From NCBI GenBank assembly GCA_913031655.1, contig CAJWFY010000082.1, positions 1 through 6,556 on the forward strand: a stretch of 6,556 bases of DNA, read 5' to 3'. Below, one piece after another: positions 1 to 4,170 of this stretch (its first letter is position 1; each line of letters starts with the position of its first letter). The notes beneath the pieces are model-generated. The model did not search any database and was not told the DNA's origin. It saw only the letters and a program-made list of their open reading frames with translations. Both the position numbers and the translations under genes were made by a program. This DNA comes from an uncultured Flavobacteriaceae bacterium. Lineage in GTDB: Bacteria > Bacteroidota > Bacteroidia > Flavobacteriales > Flavobacteriaceae.

Positions 1-94
1 TTCCATCTTCTAGAGTTACTCTAAACCAGTAATCATCTGATGGCATCGGTTTTCCGTTAAATGTTCCGTCTCACCCACTACTTAAGAGTATATA
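1..94 (-). pseudogene. Remnant of a T9SS type B (gliding motility-associated) C-terminal sorting domain
   Basis: Read on the minus strand from position 70 to the left edge, the sequence encodes 23 residues that include FNGKPMPSDDYWF and end in VTLEDG. This is the highly recognisable end of the type B sorting domain that directs Bacteroidota proteins through the type IX secretion system to the cell surface. The family usually reads G-W-D-G-T-(F/Y)-N-G here. In this copy the Trp codon is TGA (positions 71-73), between GGG (Gly) and GAC (Asp). Further upstream only a weak Y-I-L-L-S-S match remains, shorter than the usual stretch, and no start codon or longer reading frame precedes it. I therefore read it as a decayed or truncated copy, not a live gene. 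The last residues and stop lie beyond the left edge. The family assignment is from memory of the motif; the stop codon is seen directly. Confidence 0.7.
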
Positions 95-203
95 CTCATT
101 TAAAAAAAAATTAATTGTATTATTCTAAAAGTTGCTTTGAATAAAAAATAATATTAAATTTCATGGATCAAATGTTAATGAACAAAATTTTTAAATATTA
201 TTT

Positions 204-1709
204 ATGAAATATTTTTATATAATTATTTCTCTATTACTTGTTGCTTGTTCAACAACCACAAAAGAGTCTAATCAAAAATTAGAAGATATTCCTTTTATTC
301 CCCTAGCTCAAGAAATTGAAAGTTCAAATTCGTTTCTTTTAGCTAATGAATTGAGTTCAATTGAAATAAAAGTTAGATCTGAAAGAATTAATGTTGCTAT
401 TGAAGATTTTAAAATTTTTTGGAAAGAACAAACATCTTATGAAATACCAATTAATAATATTGTAAATGATAACTTAAAATCTATTAAATTAGAATTAAGT
501 CCTAGTTCAGAAACATCAAAAGAATTTTATCAGCTGAGAATTAATGAAAAAGGAATAGAAATTAAATCAAATACTGAAGAAGGTTTATATAGGGGTTTAA
601 CTACTTTAAAGCAGGTAGTTATTTTTTCTGATAGTAAAAATAATATCAAAAAACTTTCAACAGGTGTCATAAATGATTTTACAAGTTATGAGTATAGAGG
701 GTCTATGATGGATGTTGCTCGTCATTTTTTTGATGTAGAGGATGTTAAAAGATATATCGACGTATTAAGCTTATATAAGTTTAACTTTCTTCACCTTCAT
801 CTTTCTGATGACCAGGGATGGCGAATAGAGATTAATAAATGGCCAAAACTAACTACAATAGGAGGTGAAAAAGAAGTAGGAGGAACAGATGGAGGATTCT
901 ATACTCAGAAAGAATTTAGTGAAATAGTTAATTATGCACATAATAAATTTATCACAATAATTCCTGAAATTGATGTTCCTGGACACACTAACGCTGCCTT
1001 GGCTTCATATTCAGAATTAAATTGTGATGGAATAAGTCCTGAAATTTATACTGGAACAGAAGTTGGGTTTAGTTCACTTTGTGCTCAAAAAAAAGAAACA
1101 TATACATTTTTAAAAGATGTAGTTAATGAAATTTCTCTTTTAACAAAAGGTCCTTATTTTCATATCGGGGGAGATGAATCTTATAAAACTTCAAAGGAAG
1201 ATTTTATACAAATTATTGATTCAGTTATATCATATGTTCATAACAATAATAAAATACCCATTACATGGGATAATGATGTTAAAAATGCAGAAATTGCTCA
1301 ATTTTGGAATTTATCAGGCAGTGACCTTATAGCCCTTAAAAAGAGTAAAAAAATAATATATTCACCAGCTAATAAAGCATATTTAGATATGAAATATGAT
1401 AGCTTAAGCAAATTTGGTCTGAACTGGGCAGGATATTCATCAATTAAAAATGCTTATGAATGGGATCCGAAAATTATAGCAACTCAATTAAATTTAAATG
1501 AAATTGATATTCTTGGAATTGAAGCTCCAATTTGGTCAGAGACAATAAGTTCTTTTGATGAATTGGCTTATTTAGTATTTCCAAGATTATTAGGACACTC
1601 GGAAATTGGATGGACTTTAAATGAAAATAGAAAATGGGAGGCTTACAATCAAAGATTAGAAAAACACAAAATATATTTAAAATCTATAAATATTGAATCA
1701 CCATATTGA
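204..1709 (+). CDS. Beta-N-acetylhexosaminidase, glycoside hydrolase family 20, lipoprotein
   Basis: This enzyme should release terminal beta-linked GlcNAc or GalNAc from oligosaccharides such as chitin fragments or glycan chains, by the substrate-assisted mechanism of GH20. Residues 1-15 are a lipoprotein signal with lipobox LVAC (Cys15). Residues ~30-155 match the GH20b N-terminal domain, and ~162-475 the catalytic barrel. Visible active-site residues are Arg165 and Asp170 (YRGSMMDVARHF), the HLHLSDDQGWR segment (197-207), EIDVPGH (255-261), the catalytic pair Asp324-Glu325 in HIGGDE, Trp355, Tyr393/Asp395 and Trp444/Glu446 in APIWSE. All key positions look intact. At 501 residues it is the compact form, without the C-terminal binding modules that many relatives carry. 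The ATG at 204 is chosen because it gives the signal peptide. There is no Shine-Dalgarno. A weak -7-like TTGCTTTG lies at 132-139. The residues after Cys15 (STTTK) are not acidic, which suggests a periplasm-facing protein. It stands alone, convergent with the susCD operon. The exact substrate is unknown. Confidence 0.95.
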   Translation: MKYFYIIISLLLVACSTTTKESNQKLEDIPFIPLAQEIESSNSFLLANELSSIEIKVRSERINVAIEDFKIFWKEQTSYEIPINNIVNDNLKSIKLELSPSSETSKEFYQLRINEKGIEIKSNTEEGLYRGLTTLKQVVIFSDSKNNIKKLSTGVINDFTSYEYRGSMMDVARHFFDVEDVKRYIDVLSLYKFNFLHLHLSDDQGWRIEINKWPKLTTIGGEKEVGGTDGGFYTQKEFSEIVNYAHNKFITIIPEIDVPGHTNAALASYSELNCDGISPEIYTGTEVGFSSLCAQKKETYTFLKDVVNEISLLTKGPYFHIGGDESYKTSKEDFIQIIDSVISYVHNNNKIPITWDNDVKNAEIAQFWNLSGSDLIALKKSKKIIYSPANKAYLDMKYDSLSKFGLNWAGYSSIKNAYEWDPKIIATQLNLNEIDILGIEAPIWSETISSFDELAYLVFPRLLGHSEIGWTLNENRKWEAYNQRLEKHKIYLKSINIESPY

Positions 1710-1785
1710 AGTATAAATTCTTCTGAATTGTACCACTACACTAAAGACACAAGTGGAATAAATAGTAATAGTAGAATTAGTTTTT

Positions 1786-1920
1786 TTATAATAAATATTC
1801 AACTACGAAATACATAATAACACTTACTATAAGAATGATTTTCCAGTATTCCTTCAATGTCTGAAGTTCGGAGTTATCATGCCCATATTTTTTATTAAAA
1901 TCTTCATTCATTTTAAACAT
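1786..1920 (-). CDS. Hypothetical 44-residue single-pass membrane peptide
   Basis: A short ORF runs from ATG at 1920 to TAA at 1786. A second in-frame ATG at 1911 is an alternative start. The product has a polar, charged N-terminal half (beginning MFKMNEDFNKKYGHDN), then an amphipathic stretch (LKEYWK), then a clear hydrophobic helix at about residues 27-40 (KIILIVSVIMYFVV), ending EYLL. That order, soluble head then membrane anchor at the C terminus, looks designed rather than random, but I do not recognise the family. It lies in the same frame as the lipoprotein-like ORF at 1942-2043, separated from it by one TAG and seven sense codons. It may thus be the second gene of a tiny operon or the tail of a broken one. 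There is no good ribosome-binding signal apart from an AGG a few bases upstream. Chance is a real alternative in DNA this AT-rich. Confidence 0.35.
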   Translation of the reverse strand: MFKMNEDFNKKYGHDNSELQTLKEYWKIILIVSVIMYFVVEYLL

Positions 1921-1941
1921 AAACCTAATATAGTGATGATT

Positions 1942-2043
1942 CTAATATTCATTATTTTTTGTGATAGCAATACTGTCTTCATCTGAATTACAAGAGAAAA
2001 TAAAGATTAGAATTAGAAAAAAATTTACAAACCTCTGTGCCAT
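1942..2043 (-). CDS. Hypothetical 33-residue lipoprotein-like ORF, possibly truncated
   Basis: The ORF opens with MAQRFVNFFLILIFIFSC, a textbook Bacteroidota lipoprotein signal: a basic residue at 4, a hydrophobic core at 5-16 and a lipobox Cys at 18. It is followed by NSDED, an acidic stretch of the kind that marks surface-exported lipoproteins in this phylum. Only about ten more residues follow before TAG at 1942-1944. It is therefore either a very small lipoprotein or the surviving start of a longer gene cut short by a nonsense change. The same frame stays open after the TAG down to 1786, but that part looks like a separate membrane peptide. The leader upstream is A/T-rich without a Shine-Dalgarno, as expected here. 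An AAAGTAT heptamer lies about 18 bp upstream of the start. The signal-peptide reading is fairly secure; whether the gene is expressed is not known. Confidence 0.45.
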   Translation of the reverse strand: MAQRFVNFFLILIFIFSCNSDEDSIAITKNNEY

Positions 2044-2060
2044 AATAAAAAGGTTTTTAC

Positions 2061-2254
2061 ATACTTTGGATTAAATTTAATTATTAGTACTATCATAACG
2101 GACCTAAGAAAATAAAGTATCAATTATTTAATAAAAGTATCCTATGCAAAAAATATTTGATTATAATTTTAAAAGGTTAACTATTCTTGTGATGTAGATT
2201 AAAACCAGTAATGTTTTAAATTTATACTCCCCCTATTTATATAAAGTATACTTT
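2061..2254. repeat. Cluster of AAAGTAT heptamers
   Basis: The heptamer AAAGTAT occurs on the plus strand at 2114-2120, 2134-2140 and 2243-2249. It occurs inverted (ATACTTT) at 2061-2067 and 2248-2254. The last two overlap to form the perfect 12-bp palindrome AAAGTATACTTT at 2243-2254. Five occurrences in under 200 bp are more than base composition would lead me to expect. They lie upstream of the tiny lipoprotein-like ORF, so regulator binding sites are possible, but no regulator is known and chance in AT-rich DNA is not excluded. Confidence 0.4.
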
Positions 2255-2266
2255 TTTAAATGGAGT
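2226..2266. repeat. Long imperfect inverted repeat centred on AAAGTATACTTT
   Basis: The left arm runs from ACTCC (2226-2230) through ATTTA to AAAGTA. The right arm runs from TACTTT through TAAAT to GGAGT (2262-2266). The arms pair apart from a four-base CCCT bulge on the left and one or two mismatches in the A/T stretch. A transcript of either strand could fold into a hairpin of about 18 pairs. No T-run follows on the plus strand, and none of note on the minus strand, so it does not look like an intrinsic terminator. Its function is unknown. Confidence 0.4.
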
Positions 2267-2337
2267 TTGTACATTAATTATAGATGTAAGTTTATAATTG
2301 TCTGATTTTGTTAAGAGTTAACATTTGTGATAGACCC

Positions 2338-2373
2338 AAAAAAAAAGAGACTTGCTTTTTAAAGCAAGTCTCT
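2338..2373 (-). terminator. Rho-independent terminator of the susCD operon
   Basis: Arms AGAGACTTGCTTT (2346-2358) and AAAGCAAGTCTCT (2361-2373) are perfect 13-base complements. On the minus strand the hairpin is followed by a run of nine T (complement of the A-run at 2338-2346). It lies 84 bp after the stop codon of the SusD-family gene. On the plus strand the hairpin is followed by AAATAAA, so it should work only for leftward transcription. It marks the end of the operon. Confidence 0.92.
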
Positions 2374-2457
2374 AAATAAAATTGTAATTGATTTAATAAA
2401 ATCAGCGATTTAAACAAAAACTATGAAAACAACTATCAATTTTATATCATAAATTTA

Positions 2458-4143
2458 TTACTTAGCCCAAAATAATTTAGTTGCTTGAACATCAGCTCCT
2501 TGTGCAGAAACTGCAGCTTTAACATTATCTCCATTTTTATTATAAGCTCCACTTCCATATCTCATTCTCTGAGGATAGTAACCATTAAGGTCTCCAATCT
2601 CATACATGTCTGAATCTAAATTATTAGATTCAATTCCTGGAAGTTTTGGATATCCAGTATCTCTAACAACAGCCCATGCTTCAAAGGATTCAGTGAAATA
2701 TGCAATCCATCTTTGTATCGCTATTTTTTCAAGATTTTCTTCAGCAGTTCCACTAAGTGTTGCCATAGCTTCTTCAGCAATAAATTTTTCAATTTTATCG
2801 TCCGCTACATTCCAAAGTTTCATTGCATGTCTTAATCCTGTTTGATAATGAACATTTGCATCAGCAGAACTCACACCTAAAACTGCAGCTTGTGCAGCTA
2901 AGAAATGAGATTCACCAGCAGTCATTACAATTTGAGGAAAAATTTGATTACCCGAATTTTTTCTATTAACCACCCATGGAGCAGGTTCAGAGAAAAATTG
3001 TCTGTGTAAATGTGGCTTAATTTTACTGTTCATTCTAACAGGTTGACCAACATATGCTCCAGCTGCTACAGTTACAGTTCTTGTATCTCCAGTTACTCCG
3101 CTATCTGTAACATCTGCACCAGATGCAATAAGGTGATTAACTAAAAAGTCTGTATGCTTCTCAAATAGAGAAGTGTTTGAACCAGACGAAGCTCTTTGTA
3201 AAGTAAAAGTTCCTCCAGTAATTGGCATCGCATATTCATAAATTCTTGGATCATTGTTATTACGCAGGTGATCAACAAGCTTACTTCCTAAGTGCCAGTT
3301 ACCACCTCCATAGAAATTATGCCAAATATCACCATAAACAGCACTTGTCCATTGTGATATTTCAGTATCTCTTGCCATTAGGGCATTATCATCAGCTAAA
3401 ATTCCAGAACTTAAAGCTGAAGTTACATGAGCAGAATAATCAGCTCCATTTCCTCCATGTCCTCTAAGTGCCATCTTAAGTTTTAAGCTGTTAGCTAATT
3501 GCTTCCATTTTTGCATGTCACCGTTAAAGAAAAGATCGTTTTCTCCAAGTAATGCAGGTCCAGCTCCTGTTGTAGAATTAGTTCCTATAATACCAATAGC
3601 TTCATCTAGTTCAGCAATTACTCCTTCATAAATTGTTTGAACAGAGTCAAACTTAGGAGTAACTATATCAGGATTAGATGCTTCAGAGTATGGAGCAGCT
3701 CCAAATGTATCTGAATACTTTTGGTAGTATAACCCTTTCATGATAAGTGCTATGGCATAGTACTGCTGATTTTCAAGAGTACCTCCTGGCTTTACAAAAT
3801 TAGTGTAAGAAGAAAGTGTACTGTTGTAACCAGCCATGTAGTCATAAACTGCTCCAGTGTATCCACCAGAGTAAGTGTATCCTAATCCATCAGACCACCA
3901 GTTTGACTTGTAGCCAAATGCTGTGTGACCAGCAAAACGTGAGGCATGAATAAGCTCACCTCTCCAATATGGATACCTGTTAGGCCCAAAGAATTGCTGT
4001 TGAGTACTAGTTACAAAGAATTTTGCACTAACATCTTTTGCAGTTAAAGCAGTTGGGTTTTCATTTATTTCATCAAAATCATCTGTACAAGCTGAAAATG
4101 TGAAAAGAAAACAAAACGCTAAGTAAAAAATTGTTTTTTTCAT
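2458..4143 (-). CDS. SusD/RagB-family nutrient-binding outer-membrane lipoprotein
   Basis: This is the surface lid of a SusCD import complex: it captures glycans or other large nutrients and passes them to the TonB-dependent barrel encoded just upstream. The signal peptide ends at lipobox FSAC (Cys19). The next residues, TDDFDEINENPT, combine an acidic surface-export signal with the FDEIN-NP motif typical of the SusD-like_2 branch. Other family marks are DTFGAAPYSEA (145-155), TPKFDSVQTIYEGVIAELDEAI (162-183), which begins the helical TPR-like region, DMQKWKQLANSLKLKMALR (209-227), WIAYFTESFEAWAVVRDTGYP (479-499) and PQRMRY (524-529). At 561 residues it is full length. The ATG at 4143 is fixed by the signal peptide. 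The leader is almost entirely a (TAA)8 repeat. The gene starts 27 bp after the SusC stop and in the same frame, and a terminator follows. The substrate cannot be read from the sequence. Confidence 0.95.
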   Translation of the reverse strand: MKKTIFYLAFCFLFTFSACTDDFDEINENPTALTAKDVSAKFFVTSTQQQFFGPNRYPYWRGELIHASRFAGHTAFGYKSNWWSDGLGYTYSGGYTGAVYDYMAGYNSTLSSYTNFVKPGGTLENQQYYAIALIMKGLYYQKYSDTFGAAPYSEASNPDIVTPKFDSVQTIYEGVIAELDEAIGIIGTNSTTGAGPALLGENDLFFNGDMQKWKQLANSLKLKMALRGHGGNGADYSAHVTSALSSGILADDNALMARDTEISQWTSAVYGDIWHNFYGGGNWHLGSKLVDHLRNNNDPRIYEYAMPITGGTFTLQRASSGSNTSLFEKHTDFLVNHLIASGADVTDSGVTGDTRTVTVAAGAYVGQPVRMNSKIKPHLHRQFFSEPAPWVVNRKNSGNQIFPQIVMTAGESHFLAAQAAVLGVSSADANVHYQTGLRHAMKLWNVADDKIEKFIAEEAMATLSGTAEENLEKIAIQRWIAYFTESFEAWAVVRDTGYPKLPGIESNNLDSDMYEIGDLNGYYPQRMRYGSGAYNKNGDNVKAAVSAQGADVQATKLFWAK

Positions 4144-4145
4144 AG

Positions 4146-4169
4146 TTATTATTATTATTATTATTATTA
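4146..4169 (-). repeat. (TAA)8 trinucleotide microsatellite in the susC-susD gap
   Basis: Eight perfect TAA units (TTA on the plus strand) fill 24 of the 27 bases between the SusC stop codon and the SusD start. Only CT separates the last unit from the ATG. The repeat therefore occupies about positions -3 to -26 of the susD leader, where the ribosome docks. Because the unit is three bases, gain or loss of copies would change spacing and leader length but not frame. Confidence 0.95.
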
Positions 4170-4170
4170 A

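Larger units (their letters stand above)
1710..2337. other. AT-rich convergent spacer between the GH20 gene and the susCD terminator
   Basis: No conventional-length gene is visible on either strand in these ~630 bp. The spacer holds two tiny minus-strand ORFs (1786-1920 and 1942-2043), a cluster of AAAGTAT heptamers (2061-2254), a long imperfect dyad (2226-2266) and a short dyad, TGTTAA-gag-TTAACA, at 2309-2323. No tRNA, rRNA, IS end or CRISPR-like repeat is seen. No convincing plus-strand terminator follows the GH20 gene. The region could be the eroded remains of an older gene, or it could hold a small regulatory RNA; the sequence alone does not decide. Confidence 0.6.

Noticed and set aside
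115..139. Possible flavobacterial promoter upstream of GH20 (TTG at 115-117, TTGCTTTG at 132-139)
   Set aside because: The -7-like element misses the conserved A of TAnnTTTG and the 14-bp gap is shorter than usual, so I mention it only as a weak candidate.
1716..1787. Possible plus-strand terminator after GH20: nested AATTCT/AGAATT and CCACT/AGTGG arms followed by a seven-T run
   Set aside because: The arms are only 5-6 bp with large loops, and the inner hairpin is 25 bp from the T-run. This is not convincing as an intrinsic terminator.
1786..2043. Recoding of TAG 1942-1944 to join the two small ORFs into one 85-residue protein
   Set aside because: A lipoprotein signal followed by a C-terminal membrane helix is an unlikely single protein, and nothing in the window suggests amber suppression.
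2144..2197. Plus-strand 17-codon ORF beginning MQKIFDYNF
   Set aside because: Too short, with no signal peptide, motif or leader signal; expected by chance in this spacer.
2309..2323. Dyad TGTTAA-gag-TTAACA just beyond the susCD terminator
   Set aside because: Arms are six bases, mostly A/T, with no promoter or gene start next to it; too weak to call an operator.
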